A stretch of 64,000 bases of DNA from Desulfocarbo sp964620595 (GCA_964620595.1 CAZUHP010000004.1:1-64000); one strand, 5' to 3'; positions 15,921 to 25,281 are shown, counted from the first letter of the stretch. Made by a program: numbers and translations. The notes: a model not told the origin generated them from the letters alone.

Positions 15921-16644
15921 AAAGGACATAGGCGGCCATCCCCTGGCCCAGGGAGAAAAATTCCGCTTCGCCTGCCACCCCGGGCTGGCCTGCTTCAACA
16001 CCTGCTGCCGCGACAAGCGCCTGCCCCTGTGGCCCTATGACGTGCTGCGCCTGCGGCTGGGCCTGGGGCTGGACTCGGTGCAGGTGCTGGAGCGCTACGC
16101 CGAGCTGGAGTTCGACCCCCGCTCGGGCTGGCCCTCCCTGCGCCTGCGCCTGGACCAACAGGGCCGCTGCCCCCTGCTCACCCCCCAGGGTTGCGGGGTG
16201 TACCCCCACCGCCCGGCCGCCTGCCGTATCTATCCCCTGGCCTGGCTGGCCCGGCCCGCGGCCGAGGGCCGCCCGCCCCGGGAGCTGTTCGTGCGCCAGG
16301 AGACCAAGGGCTGCCTGGGCTGGAGCGAGGACCGCGAGCACACGCCGGCCTCCTGGGTGGAGGACCAGGGGCTGGGCCCCTACCTGGAGGCCAACGCCGC
16401 GCTCCTGGGGCTGTTCTTCCACCCCCGCCGCCGGGGCCGGCTCAAGCTGAACCAGGCCCAGACCCACGCGGTCATCGCCGCCCTGTACAACCTGGACGTG
16501 TTCCGGCAGGCAGTGGCCAAGCCGGGCTTTGCCCAAGGCGCCGGGGTGGCGCCGGAGCGGGTGGAGCGGGCCCTGGCCAGCGACGAGGAGCTTTTGGGGC
16601 TGGGCCGGGACTGGCTGGCGGGGCGGCTCTTTGCAAAGTCTTGA
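15907..16644 (+). CDS. YkgJ-type Cys-cluster protein
   Basis: The product is 245 aa. The N-terminal CHPGLACFNTCCRD, CPLLTPQGCGVYPHRPAACRIYP pattern (quoted in parts: ACFNTCC, GCGVY, ACRIYP) is the zinc or iron-sulfur cluster signature of the YkgJ/CxxCxxCC family. These are cytoplasmic proteins of unknown function, sometimes flagged as oxidoreductase-associated. The start codon lies inside the end of the V4R regulator gene (14-bp overlap), so they are co-expressed. Two more members lie at 17967 and 41154, so the genome carries a paralogous set. Confidence 0.8.
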   Translation: MIETEKDIGGHPLAQGEKFRFACHPGLACFNTCCRDKRLPLWPYDVLRLRLGLGLDSVQVLERYAELEFDPRSGWPSLRLRLDQQGRCPLLTPQGCGVYPHRPAACRIYPLAWLARPAAEGRPPRELFVRQETKGCLGWSEDREHTPASWVEDQGLGPYLEANAALLGLFFHPRRRGRLKLNQAQTHAVIAALYNLDVFRQAVAKPGFAQGAGVAPERVERALASDEELLGLGRDWLAGRLFAKS

Positions 16645-16718
16645 AACAGATTGACAATCACCGGGTGGCAGAGTTTACTTTTAAAGATACCCATGTCACG
16701 CCCTGGAAGGAGAGCGTT

Positions 16719-17921
16719 GTGCGCCGCATACTGCCGTGGTTGTTGGCCCTGGCCCTGGTGGCCTGGTGCCTGCCCGCCCAAGCCTTCACCCCCAACGATC
16801 CCCATTTCGACAAGCAATGGCACATGGACCAGATCGGCATGGAGCAGGCCTGGGACTACAACCCCGGCGGCCGGGCGGACGTGAAGGTGGCGGTGCTGGA
16901 CACGGGCGTGGCCTACGAGGACTACGAGAGCTGGAGCATGGTTTCGGACCTGGCCGGCACCCTCTTTGACCGCGAGAACGCCTACGACGTGGTCTACAAG
17001 GACTCCCACCCCGACGACTCCAACGGCCACGGCACCCACGTCACCGGCACCATCGCCCAGACCACCAACAACAGCATAGGCGTGGCCGGGGTGGCCTACG
17101 GGGTCACCATCCTGCCGGTGCAGGTCTTCAATCCCTCGGGCGAGGCCTCGCCCGCCGACGTGGCCGAAGGCATCGACTACGCGGTGAGCCGCGGGGCGGA
17201 TATCATCAACTTCTCGGGCGGCGGCCGGGACTATGCCGAGGTGCGCGCCGCCTGCCAGCGCGCCTATGACGCCGGGGTGCTGGTGGTGGCCGCGGCGGGG
17301 AACAACGGCCGAGGCTCCCTGGACTACCCGGCGGCCTATCCCGGCTCCCTGGCGGTGGGTGCGGTGCGCTTCGACCGGAACCGGGCCTACTACTCCAACT
17401 ACGGCCGTGACATGGTGCTGGCCCCGGGCGGGGACACCAGCGTGGACCAGAACCACGACGGCTACGCGGACGGCGTGTTGCAGCAGAGCATCGACGGCCA
17501 CTACTGGTTCAAGCAGGGCACCTCCATGGCCGCCCCCCATGTGAGCGGCCTGGCCGCCCTGATCCTCTCCGAGGCCCGCGACCTGGGGATCTCCATCCCC
17601 AGCGGCCGGGAGCGGGTGGACTGGCTCAAGGCCATCATCATGAGCACCACCCTGGACCTGGGCAAGCCCGGCCCGGACGACGAGTACGGCTACGGCCTGG
17701 TACGCGCGGCAAACGCCCTGGCGCTCCTGAACGCCGGCGAGCAGGCGGTGAAGGCGGCGGTGGCCCGCTGGCGCCAGAACCTGAACTGGACTCCCAAGCT
17801 AAACATGGAAAGCGACGGCACCCCAAGGGACATGCAGTACCAATTCGGCTACCAGGGGTACGACCTCGAATCCCCGCCGCCCCGGCCCGCCTACCTGGAC
17901 AACCTGCCCGCCTCCCAGTAG
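16719..17921 (+). CDS. Secreted subtilisin-family (S8) serine protease
   Basis: The product is 400 aa from a GTG at 16719 with AAGGAG 7 nt upstream. A signal peptide (1-22, ending PAQA) precedes the protease. The catalytic triad is D61 (VAVLDTGVAY), H104 (NGHGTHVTG) and S269 (GTSMAAPHVSG), and the oxyanion Asn lies in AAAGNNG. No long propeptide separates the signal from the catalytic domain. An insertion DQNHDGYADG (about 243-252) resembles a calcium-binding DxNxDG loop. Extracellular or periplasmic protein degradation is expected. Confidence 0.92.
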   Translation: MRRILPWLLALALVAWCLPAQAFTPNDPHFDKQWHMDQIGMEQAWDYNPGGRADVKVAVLDTGVAYEDYESWSMVSDLAGTLFDRENAYDVVYKDSHPDDSNGHGTHVTGTIAQTTNNSIGVAGVAYGVTILPVQVFNPSGEASPADVAEGIDYAVSRGADIINFSGGGRDYAEVRAACQRAYDAGVLVVAAAGNNGRGSLDYPAAYPGSLAVGAVRFDRNRAYYSNYGRDMVLAPGGDTSVDQNHDGYADGVLQQSIDGHYWFKQGTSMAAPHVSGLAALILSEARDLGISIPSGRERVDWLKAIIMSTTLDLGKPGPDDEYGYGLVRAANALALLNAGEQAVKAAVARWRQNLNWTPKLNMESDGTPRDMQYQFGYQGYDLESPPPRPAYLDNLPASQ

Positions 17922-17966
17922 GCGCACCCCAGGAGCGACCAGGCCCGGCCCACCCCAAAGACAGGC

Positions 17967-18632
17967 ATGCCTTCACCTGCTGATGAAACCCTGAGCCTTT
18001 GCCGGGCGCTCCTGCGCCTGGTGGGCGAGGCCCGCGCGGCGGGCCGCCTACCCGGCCGGGAGGAAGTCCTGCCCCTGGCCCGGTCCTTGTGGCCCCAGGC
18101 CGCGGACCAGGCGGCCGCGGCCCTGGTGGATCCCTTTCTGGCCGCCACCATGCTCTGGCGCACCCTGGGCCAGGGCTTCCGGGGCAACCCCCTGCACCTG
18201 AGGCCCCTTGACGACGACGGCCCCCGCCTGGCCCGGGACCTGCTGGCCCTGCTGGAGCTACACCTGCGCATCCGGCGCGGGCTGGCCGGCCTAGTGGAGT
18301 GGCCCGCCGGCGGCCAGCCCGCGGGCGGGCTGGTGGGCGACGGCGGCTGGTGCGACCTCTGCGGGCAGTGCTGCTGCCACTGCGGCACCGTGCCCACCCC
18401 CCCGCCGGGGGTGGACTACCCGGCCTGGTTCCACCACGCCCTGGCCGGGGAGCTGGTGCACCCCCAGCCCTTCTGCCCCTTCCTGTTCCAGACCCTGGAA
18501 CGGCCGCTCTTTTTCTGCGGCCTGCATCCCATAAAGCCGGTGGCCTGCCGCCGCTTCGACCGCGCCGACTGCGAGCGCGGCCGGCCCGGCCGGGGCTTCC
18601 GGCAGCCGCCGGAACAAGGCGGCGTTGCTTAA
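17967..18632 (+). CDS. YkgJ-like Cys-cluster protein (second copy)
   Basis: The product is 221 aa. After an Ala/Leu-rich helical N-terminal half (1-115) comes CDLCGQCCCHCG (about 130-141), then FCPFL, FFCGLHPIKPVACRRFDRADC. The spacing is a variant of the YkgJ signature and could hold one or two metal centres. It lies 45 bp after the subtilase and just before the TPR-SPOR gene. No Shine-Dalgarno is obvious (AAAGACAGGC). Function is unknown. Confidence 0.65.
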   Translation: MPSPADETLSLCRALLRLVGEARAAGRLPGREEVLPLARSLWPQAADQAAAALVDPFLAATMLWRTLGQGFRGNPLHLRPLDDDGPRLARDLLALLELHLRIRRGLAGLVEWPAGGQPAGGLVGDGGWCDLCGQCCCHCGTVPTPPPGVDYPAWFHHALAGELVHPQPFCPFLFQTLERPLFFCGLHPIKPVACRRFDRADCERGRPGRGFRQPPEQGGVA

Positions 18633-18654
18633 GCGGGCCGGGCACCTCTATAAT
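18625..18654 (+). promoter_or_regulatory. Promoter of the TPR-SPOR gene, leaderless geometry
   Basis: TTGCTT (18625-18630), an 18-bp spacer and a perfect TATAAT (18649-18654). The ATG is at 18661, 6 nt after the -10 box. There is no Shine-Dalgarno. The -35 overlaps the end of the previous gene. Confidence 0.5.
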
Positions 18655-18660
18655 CAGGGC

Positions 18661-20301
18661 ATGTCCGCCCTGGCGAAGCATAAACCTCTCTTGGCCCTGG
18701 TCCTTGGCCTGTGCCTCTGGAGCCTGGCCGCGGCCACGCCGGCCCAGGCCCAGAGCCAAGGCGGCGCCGGGCAGCGCTATTGCATCTGGCTCCTGTGGAC
18801 CAAGGACCCGGCCGTGCTCAAGCAGGCCCTGGAACGGCTGGCCCAGGGCGACCCCTTCATGGTGGTGGCCCGCCAGCTCGCCCGCCAGCACCCCACCACC
18901 AGCCAGGCCAACGCGGACTGCATGCCGGCCGGCCGCATGGACCCGGCGGTGCTGGCCGCGGTGCGGGACCTGAAGATCGGCCAGGTGAGCCGCCCCTTTG
19001 ACCTGGAAGACGGCAGCGCCCTGGTCATGCGTACCACCGACGAGCACCGCCGCCGGGCCCAGAAGCTCTACAGCCAAGGCCGCTTCGCCCAGGCCGAGCG
19101 CGAGATGCTCCGGGACCTCAAGCTGCACCCGGCCAGCGCCCCGGCCTGGCACATGCTGGCGCTCACCCGCACCGCCCAGGGGCGCTACAAGCTCGCCCTG
19201 GCCGCCCTGGACAAGGCCCTTGCCTTGAGCCCCGACAACCCGGCCATGCTCAACGACAAGGCCTCGGCCCTGGCCAGCCTGGGCCGCTCCCGCCAGGCCC
19301 TGCCCATCTTCGAGAAGGCGCTCAAGCTGGAGCCCGACAACCCCACCATCCTGAGCAACCTGGCCTGGGCCCTGACCCTGGCCCGGCAAAACCCCCGGCG
19401 GGCCGAGGCCTTGGCCAAAAAGGCCATCAAGGTAGCTCCGGGCCAGGCCCGGCTGTGGCATACCTTGGCCAAGGTGCAACAGGCCCAGGGCCGCCACGCC
19501 CAGGCGGTGGTCAGCTTCTACCGCGCCGCGCGGCTGGACCCCAGGCTGGCCCGACCCGGCACGGAGATCGTAAAGAGCCTGCTGGCCCTGGACCCCCGGG
19601 TGGTGGCCCGCCTGGCCAACTCCCCGGCCAAGCGTCCGTCCGCCCCCCCCGCCCCCCCCGCGGCCCCTGCCAAGCGCCCGGCCGAGCCCAAGAAGGTGGA
19701 GGGGGAAGCTCTGCCCAAGGGCCTCCGGCCGGCGCCCCGCTTGAAAGGCGCCTCAGTGACCTTGCCCCAGAGCTGGCCCGCCCTGGCCCAGCCCGAGGAA
19801 AAATCCCAGCCCGCACCGGCGGCCGGAGCCGGGTCCCGGGTGGTGTCCCTGCCCATGCCCAAGTTCCCGCCCCCGGCCACGCCTGCCATGGCGTCTCCTC
19901 AAGCGGCCCCGTCGCCCCCCTCGGCGGCCACCCAAGCGGCCTCCTCGTCGCCCCCCCCGTCGCCCCCCCCGTCGGCCCAGCGGAAGGAGCAGGCCCGGCC
20001 GCCCAAGCCCACGGCCAAGGCACGGGTCAAGCGGCCCCCGGCCAGGCCGGCCAAGTCTTTCTACTTGATCCAGGTGGCCTCCTACCGGCCCAAGTCCCTG
20101 GCCCAAAAGGAGCTGCGCGCCTGGCGGGCGCGCAAGATCAACGGCCGTATCGAGAAATGGCGGGACGCCAAGGGCCGCACCTGGCACCGGGTGCTCCTGG
20201 GGCCCTTTGCCTCCCGGGCCCAGGCCCGGGCCCAGGCCCGGGCCCTGAAGAAACGGCGCTTGATACGCCGCTACTACCTGGTCAAGCGCACCGCTGAATA
20301 A
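18661..20301 (+). CDS. Secreted TPR protein with C-terminal SPOR domain
   Basis: The product is 546 aa. A signal peptide (about 1-33, ending PAQAQ) is followed by a PpiC-like N-terminal region (FMVVARQLARQHPTTSQA), then four TPR repeats (about 130-300; ALDKALALSPDNP, IFEKALKLEPDNP). A long Pro/Ala/Ser linker comes next (300-455, partly encoded by C-rich repeats), then a SPOR domain (FYLIQVASYRPKSLAQ...VLLGPFASRAQARA). SPOR domains bind denuded septal peptidoglycan, so a periplasmic role in cell division or wall remodelling is likely. The mRNA appears leaderless. Confidence 0.8.
   Translation: MSALAKHKPLLALVLGLCLWSLAAATPAQAQSQGGAGQRYCIWLLWTKDPAVLKQALERLAQGDPFMVVARQLARQHPTTSQANADCMPAGRMDPAVLAAVRDLKIGQVSRPFDLEDGSALVMRTTDEHRRRAQKLYSQGRFAQAEREMLRDLKLHPASAPAWHMLALTRTAQGRYKLALAALDKALALSPDNPAMLNDKASALASLGRSRQALPIFEKALKLEPDNPTILSNLAWALTLARQNPRRAEALAKKAIKVAPGQARLWHTLAKVQQAQGRHAQAVVSFYRAARLDPRLARPGTEIVKSLLALDPRVVARLANSPAKRPSAPPAPPAAPAKRPAEPKKVEGEALPKGLRPAPRLKGASVTLPQSWPALAQPEEKSQPAPAAGAGSRVVSLPMPKFPPPATPAMASPQAAPSPPSAATQAASSSPPPSPPPSAQRKEQARPPKPTAKARVKRPPARPAKSFYLIQVASYRPKSLAQKELRAWRARKINGRIEKWRDAKGRTWHRVLLGPFASRAQARAQARALKKRRLIRRYYLVKRTAE
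19911..19975. repeat. C-rich repeat inside the TPR-SPOR gene
   Basis: GTCGCCCCCC and CGTCGCCCCCCCC units, identical in type to the intergenic arrays, encode SPPS and SSPPPSPPPS within the linker before the SPOR domain. Confidence 0.65.
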
Positions 20302-20439
20302 CCCCCGGCCCTGCCTCGCACTCCTGCCCCAGCCCCCCGGCGGAAGCGCCAAATCGGCTCTTGCCAAGCCGGGCGATTCAAGCTACCAGTAGAGGTGCTG
20401 CGGCCGCCCGCCAAAGCCATCCCTTTGCAGGAGAAGACC

Positions 20440-22443
20440 ATGACCGCCTATCCCCTTTTGTTCTCGCCCCTCAAGGTCCCCAACCTGGAGCTGCGCAACC
20501 GCATCGTCATGCCGGCCATCCACCTCAACTACACGCCCGGCGGCAAGGTCACCGACCAGTTGGTGGCCTTCTACCGCGACCGCGCCAAGGGTGGAGCCGG
20601 CCTCATGATCGTGGGCGGCGCGGCCATCAGTGACATGGCCGGCGGTCCCATGTTCGTGTCCATCAAGGACGACCAGGACATCGAGGGCCTGCGCCGGCTC
20701 ACCCAGGCGGCCCACGACCACGGCGCGGCCATGGGCGTGCAGCTCTACCACGCCGGTGCCTATGCCCACCGCATGCTCATCGGCGGGGTGGCGGTCAGCT
20801 CCTCGCCCCATACCTCGGGATTCACCAAGGAGGAGGCCCGGGAGCTGAGTCTGGAAGAGATCCCCCAGGTGCAGGACGAGTTCGCCCAGGCCGCCCGGCG
20901 GGCCAAGGAGGCGGGCTTCGACATGGTGGAGATACTGGGCTCGGCCGGGTATCTCATCTGCCAGTTCCTCTCGCCCAAGATAAACCAGCGCAGCGACCAG
21001 TACGGCGGCTCCCTGGAGAACCGCATGCGCTTCGGCCTGGAGGTGGTGAAGAAGGTGCGCGCCGCGGTGGGGCCCGACTTCTGCGTGGGCATCCGCCTGG
21101 CGGGCAATGACTTCGTGCCCGGCTCCCACACCAACCGGGAGTCCGCCCTTTTCGCCGCGGCCTGCCAGGAGGCGGGGGTGGACCTCATCAACGTGACCGG
21201 CGGCTGGCACGAGACCAAGGTGCCCCAGCTCACCCCCGAGGTGCCGCCGGCCGGGCTCACCTACCTGGCCCGGGGCATCAAGTCCGCGGTCAGCGTGCCG
21301 GTGTGCGCTTCCAACCGCATCAACCACCCCGACCTGGCCGAGGAGGTGCTGGCCCGGGGCGACGCGGACCTCGTCTGCATGTGCCGACCGCTCCTGGCCG
21401 ACCCCGAGCTGCCCAACAAGGCGGCGGCGGGCAAGACCCACCTGATCCGGCCCTGCGTGGCCTGCAACCAGGGCTGCTTCGACGCCATCACCAAGATGCA
21501 GCCGGTGGGCTGCCTGATGAACCCCCGGGCCGGCTTCGAGGCCAAGCCCGAGCCCGGGCCCGCGGCCAAGCCGGCCAAGGTGGTGGTGGTGGGCGGCGGC
21601 CCGGCCGGCTGCCAGGCGGCGCTCAGCGCGGCCCGGCGGGGACACCGGGTGGTGCTCTGGGAGGCGGCCGATCGCCTGGGCGGCCAGCCCGCCTGGTATC
21701 ACCAGGCCACCGAGAAGCCCGACTTCGCCCTCATCGGCTCCTACTTCCGCGCGGCCCTGGCCGAGGCCGGGGTGGAGCTGCGCCTGGGCCGGCCGGCGGA
21801 CGCCGAGGCAGTGGCCGCGGAAAAACCCGACGCGGTGGTGGTAGCCACGGGCAGCACCCCGGCCCTGGCGCCCATTCCCGGCTCCGAGCGCCCCGGGGTG
21901 GTGGACGCCTGGAGCGTGCTCCAGGGCAAGGTGCGGCCCCGGGGCCAGGTGGTGGTGATCGGCGGCGGCGCGGTGGGCCTGGAGACCGCCATCTTCGTGG
22001 CCAAGAAGGGTGCCCTCACCCCGGAGCAGACCTATTTCCTGAGCCTGTACCGGGCCGAGGAGCCCGAGGTGATCGACCACCTCATCTCCACCGGCAGCCA
22101 CCGGGTGACCGTGGTGGAGATGCTGCCCAAGGTGGGGCAGGACATCGGCCGCTCCACCCGCTGGATCGTATTCGGCAAGCTGAAGCGGTTCGGGGTGGCC
22201 CTCAAGACCAAGGTCAAGGTGCTGGCCATCGAGGAAGGCGGGGTGCGCCTGGCCGAGGAGGACGGCGAGGCCCTGTTGCCCGCGGACACCGTGATCCTGG
22301 CCACCGGGGCCAAGCCCAACGACGCCCTGGCGGCCGGGCTCAAGGAAAAGGGGCTCAAGGTGCACCTGATCGGCGACGCGGCCGGCGCGGGCAGCGTGCT
22401 CAAGTCCATAGCCCAGGGCCACAAGCTCGGCTCCTCGCTCTGA
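20440..22443 (+). CDS. NADH:flavin oxidoreductase, 2,4-dienoyl-CoA reductase type
   Basis: The product is 667 aa, starting at an ATG with GCAGGAGAAG upstream. The N-terminal Old-Yellow-Enzyme TIM barrel (1-330) binds FMN. A 4Fe-4S segment CVACNQGC...CLMNP (about 339-362) follows, then tandem FAD and NAD(P) Rossmann regions (VVVVGGGPAGCQAA and VVVIGGGAVGLET). This is the FadH/TMADH/BaiC-H architecture. It reduces enoyl or other activated C=C bonds. The substrate is unassigned, but an acyl-CoA ligase elsewhere in the window makes a lipid role plausible. The 138-bp upstream gap holds no gene. Confidence 0.9.
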   Translation: MTAYPLLFSPLKVPNLELRNRIVMPAIHLNYTPGGKVTDQLVAFYRDRAKGGAGLMIVGGAAISDMAGGPMFVSIKDDQDIEGLRRLTQAAHDHGAAMGVQLYHAGAYAHRMLIGGVAVSSSPHTSGFTKEEARELSLEEIPQVQDEFAQAARRAKEAGFDMVEILGSAGYLICQFLSPKINQRSDQYGGSLENRMRFGLEVVKKVRAAVGPDFCVGIRLAGNDFVPGSHTNRESALFAAACQEAGVDLINVTGGWHETKVPQLTPEVPPAGLTYLARGIKSAVSVPVCASNRINHPDLAEEVLARGDADLVCMCRPLLADPELPNKAAAGKTHLIRPCVACNQGCFDAITKMQPVGCLMNPRAGFEAKPEPGPAAKPAKVVVVGGGPAGCQAALSAARRGHRVVLWEAADRLGGQPAWYHQATEKPDFALIGSYFRAALAEAGVELRLGRPADAEAVAAEKPDAVVVATGSTPALAPIPGSERPGVVDAWSVLQGKVRPRGQVVVIGGGAVGLETAIFVAKKGALTPEQTYFLSLYRAEEPEVIDHLISTGSHRVTVVEMLPKVGQDIGRSTRWIVFGKLKRFGVALKTKVKVLAIEEGGVRLAEEDGEALLPADTVILATGAKPNDALAAGLKEKGLKVHLIGDAAGAGSVLKSIAQGHKLGSSL

Positions 22444-22529
22444 GGGAGACGGGGCCGGCAAGGGCCGGGAAGCGTCCCGCGGGCCTGGAATGAGCCACAA
22501 ACCCGTTCTGGAGCCCCAAGGAGGCGGCC

Positions 22530-23468
22530 ATGGAAGTCTTCGTAACCGGCGGCAGCGGCTTTGTGGGCCGGGCCCTGTGCCGGGCCCTGATCGAGGGCGG
22601 CCACAGCGTCACCGTGCTCACCCGCAGCACCCGCGCGGCCGAGTCCCTGCCCCGGGGAGTGGGCCGCCTCCTCGGCGACCCCACCCGGCCCGGCCCCTGG
22701 CAGGAGGAGGCGGCCCGGCACCAGGGCTTTGTCAACCTGGCCGGCGCCTCCATCTTCGGCCGCTGGACCGGGGCCTATAAAAAGCTCCTGCGCTCCAGCC
22801 GCCTGGAAACCACCAGGAACCTGGTGGCGGCCCTGCGCCGGCGAGAGGGGGGGCGAGAGGGGGGGCGGGAGAGGCAACGGCCCGCAGTGCTGGTCAGCGC
22901 CTCGGCGGTGGGCTACTACGGCTTCAGCAACGACCGCGAGTTGAGCGAGTCCTCCCCGCCGGGCGAGGACTTCCTGGCCCGGCTCTGCCAGGACTGGGAG
23001 GCAGCGGCCCGCCAGGCCGAATCCCTGGGGGTGCGGGTGGTGCTGGCCCGCCTGGGCATAGTGCTGGCCGCAGACGGCGGCGCCCTGGGCCGGATGCTCC
23101 CCATCTTCAGAAAAGGCCTGGGCGGGCGCCTGGGCTCGGGGAGGCAGTGGTTCTCCTGGATCCATCGGGCCGACCTGGTGAGGGCCATGGTCAAGTGCCT
23201 GGAAGACGAAAACCTCTCCGGCCCGGTCAACTGCACCGCGCCCCGGCCGGTCACCAACCAGGAGCTGACCAGGACCCTGGGCAGGGTGCTGGCCAGGCCG
23301 GCCTTGCTGCCCGCGCCCGGTTTTGCGGTGCGGCTGGCCCTGGGCCAGTTCGGCTCGGTGCTCCTGGAGGGCCAGCGGGTGCTGCCCCAAAGGCTCCTGC
23401 AGGCGGGCTACCGGTTCCGCCACCCGGAGCTGGAAGAAGCATTGCGCGACCTGGTGGGCAGCGGCTAG
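22530..23468 (+). CDS. SDR39U1/YfcH-type NAD-dependent epimerase family protein
   Basis: The product is 312 aa with CCAAGGAGG before the ATG. The NAD-binding GGSGFVGRAL, the SASAVGYYG segment with the catalytic Tyr region and the C-terminal DUF1731-type tail place it in the TIGR01777 family. These are extended short-chain dehydrogenases of uncertain substrate, linked in some bacteria to cell division. An unusual GREGGRER insertion (about 106-117) is encoded by two tandem G7 repeats (22843-22875); homologues normally have a short loop here. Confidence 0.85.
   Translation: MEVFVTGGSGFVGRALCRALIEGGHSVTVLTRSTRAAESLPRGVGRLLGDPTRPGPWQEEAARHQGFVNLAGASIFGRWTGAYKKLLRSSRLETTRNLVAALRRREGGREGGRERQRPAVLVSASAVGYYGFSNDRELSESSPPGEDFLARLCQDWEAAARQAESLGVRVVLARLGIVLAADGGALGRMLPIFRKGLGGRLGSGRQWFSWIHRADLVRAMVKCLEDENLSGPVNCTAPRPVTNQELTRTLGRVLARPALLPAPGFAVRLALGQFGSVLLEGQRVLPQRLLQAGYRFRHPELEEALRDLVGSG
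22843..22875. repeat. G-tract tandem repeat inside the epimerase gene
   Basis: Two copies of about 12 bp (CGAGAGGGGGGG) followed by a partial third encode an Arg/Gly/Glu insertion in a surface loop of the SDR protein. Confidence 0.6.
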
Positions 23469-23624
23469 GCGATGGTTCCCTGTCGCCCTTCTGGAAAACC
23501 CGGCAAGCCCAGAGAGCAACTTGACTGCGCGGCCCAGGGCGGGTATTACTGTGCATTCGAGCACCGGCCCAGGGGCGGAATGTGCTAGTCACGAGAATCA
23601 TTCACTTATGAGGAGTAAGAGGCG

Positions 23625-25271
23625 GTGAGCCCCGGACAGAACAACGTATCGGTCAGCCCCGAGGGCGAGGTCTTTGACCTGCCCACCCCGGCGGATTACG
23701 AAAAAGAGAACCAGCGGCTGGAGGAGTTGGTCAAACAGCAGCGCGAGCTGGGCCGCGAGGTCGTGGTGGTCATGGGCGTGGGCTTCGTGGGCGCGGTCAT
23801 GGCCGCAGTGGTGGCCGACAGCGTGGATGCGGACGGCCAGCCCAACAAGTTCGTCATCGGCATGCAGCGTCCCAGCACCCGGAGCTACTGGAAGATACCC
23901 TACCTCAACCGGGGCCAGGCGCCGGTGAAGGCCGAGGACCCGGAGGTGGAGGTGGTCATCCGCCGCTGCGTCAAGGAGAAGGGCACCCTCACCGCCAGCT
24001 TCTCCTACGACGCGCTCACCCACGCCGACGTGGTGGTGGTGGACGTGCAGTGCGACTACTCCAAGGAGGCCCTGGCCGACGTGACCCAGGGCACCGTGGA
24101 GATGCGCGCCCTGGAGGAGAGCCTCAAGATCATCGCCCAGCACATCCCCCCCTCCTGCCTGGTGCTGATCGAGACCACCGTACCGCCGGGCACCACCGAG
24201 TACGTGGCCTATCCCATCATGAAGAAGGTCTTCCGCAGCCGGGGCATCGAGGACGATCCCCTCCTGGCCCACAGCTTTGAGCGGGTCATGCCCGGCCGCG
24301 ACTACGTGAAGAGCATCCGCGACTTCTGGCGGGTGTGCAGCGGCATCAACCCCGAGAGCCGCGAGCGGGTGGTGAAGTTCCTGACCGACGTGCTGAACAC
24401 CAAGGACTTCCCCCTCACCGTGCTGGACCGGCCCATCGAGAGCGAGACCACCAAGATAGTGGAGAACAGCTTCCGGGCCACCATCCTGGCCTTCATGAAC
24501 GAATGGTCGCTGTTTGCCGAGCGCAACGGGGTGGACATCATCAAGGTGATCGAGGCCATCAAGGTGCGGCCCACCCACTCCAACCTCATCTTCCCCGGCC
24601 CGGGCATCGGCGGTTACTGCCTGCCCAAGGACGGGGGGCTTGGCGTGTGGGCCTATCACCACCTCATGGGTTTCCAGAACCAGCTTTTCGAGATAACGCC
24701 CCTGGCCATCAACATCAACGACCGCCGGGCCCTGCACGCGGCCGAGCTGGTGCGCGACGCCTTGCGCAACATGGGGCGCATCGTGGCGGCCAGCGAGGTG
24801 GTGGTCCTGGGCGCGGCCTACCGCGAGGACGTGGGCGACACCCGCTACTCCGGCTCGGAGTTGGTGGTGCGCAAGCTGGCCGAGATGGGCGCCGCGGTGC
24901 GGGTGCACGACCCCTACGTGCTCAGGTGGTGGGAGTTCGAAAAGCAGGACACCTACCCCGCCCCCGGCAAGAGCCGCGGCCGCTTCTTCCGCAACCAGGA
25001 GGAGCTGAGCGCGCTCAGGGTCTCCCAGGACCTGGCCGGCTCCCTCAAGGACGCCGACGCGGTGGTGCTGGCCGTGCGCCACGCCGAGTACCTGACCCTG
25101 GACCCCGACTGGGTGGTGGAAAAGGCCGGCGGCCCGGTGGCCGTGGTGGACTGCTTCGGCATCCTGGACGACGCCAAGATCCGACGCTACTTCGAGCTGG
25201 GCTGCGAGGTCAAGGGCATGGGCCGCGGCCACGTGAAACGCATCAAGGACGAGGTGCGGGAGGGCAAGTAA
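23625..25271 (+). CDS. UDP-glucose/GDP-mannose dehydrogenase family protein
   Basis: The product is 548 aa from a GTG with GAGGAG upstream. The Rossmann start VVVVMGVGFVGAVMA, the substrate-binding and hinge region, and the nucleophile Cys332 in GPGIGGYCLPKD identify a two-step NAD-dependent nucleotide-sugar dehydrogenase. It is about 100 residues longer than usual: a 45-residue N-terminal extension plus an insertion around residues 75-110, and an enlarged C-terminal domain (RWWEFEKQDTYPAPGKS). It would make a UDP-hexuronate for capsule or envelope glycans. It is followed after 10 bp by the sugar kinase. Confidence 0.85.
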   Translation: MSPGQNNVSVSPEGEVFDLPTPADYEKENQRLEELVKQQRELGREVVVVMGVGFVGAVMAAVVADSVDADGQPNKFVIGMQRPSTRSYWKIPYLNRGQAPVKAEDPEVEVVIRRCVKEKGTLTASFSYDALTHADVVVVDVQCDYSKEALADVTQGTVEMRALEESLKIIAQHIPPSCLVLIETTVPPGTTEYVAYPIMKKVFRSRGIEDDPLLAHSFERVMPGRDYVKSIRDFWRVCSGINPESRERVVKFLTDVLNTKDFPLTVLDRPIESETTKIVENSFRATILAFMNEWSLFAERNGVDIIKVIEAIKVRPTHSNLIFPGPGIGGYCLPKDGGLGVWAYHHLMGFQNQLFEITPLAININDRRALHAAELVRDALRNMGRIVAASEVVVLGAAYREDVGDTRYSGSELVVRKLAEMGAAVRVHDPYVLRWWEFEKQDTYPAPGKSRGRFFRNQEELSALRVSQDLAGSLKDADAVVLAVRHAEYLTLDPDWVVEKAGGPVAVVDCFGILDDAKIRRYFELGCEVKGMGRGHVKRIKDEVREGK

Positions 25272-25281
25272 GGTCTTTTTC

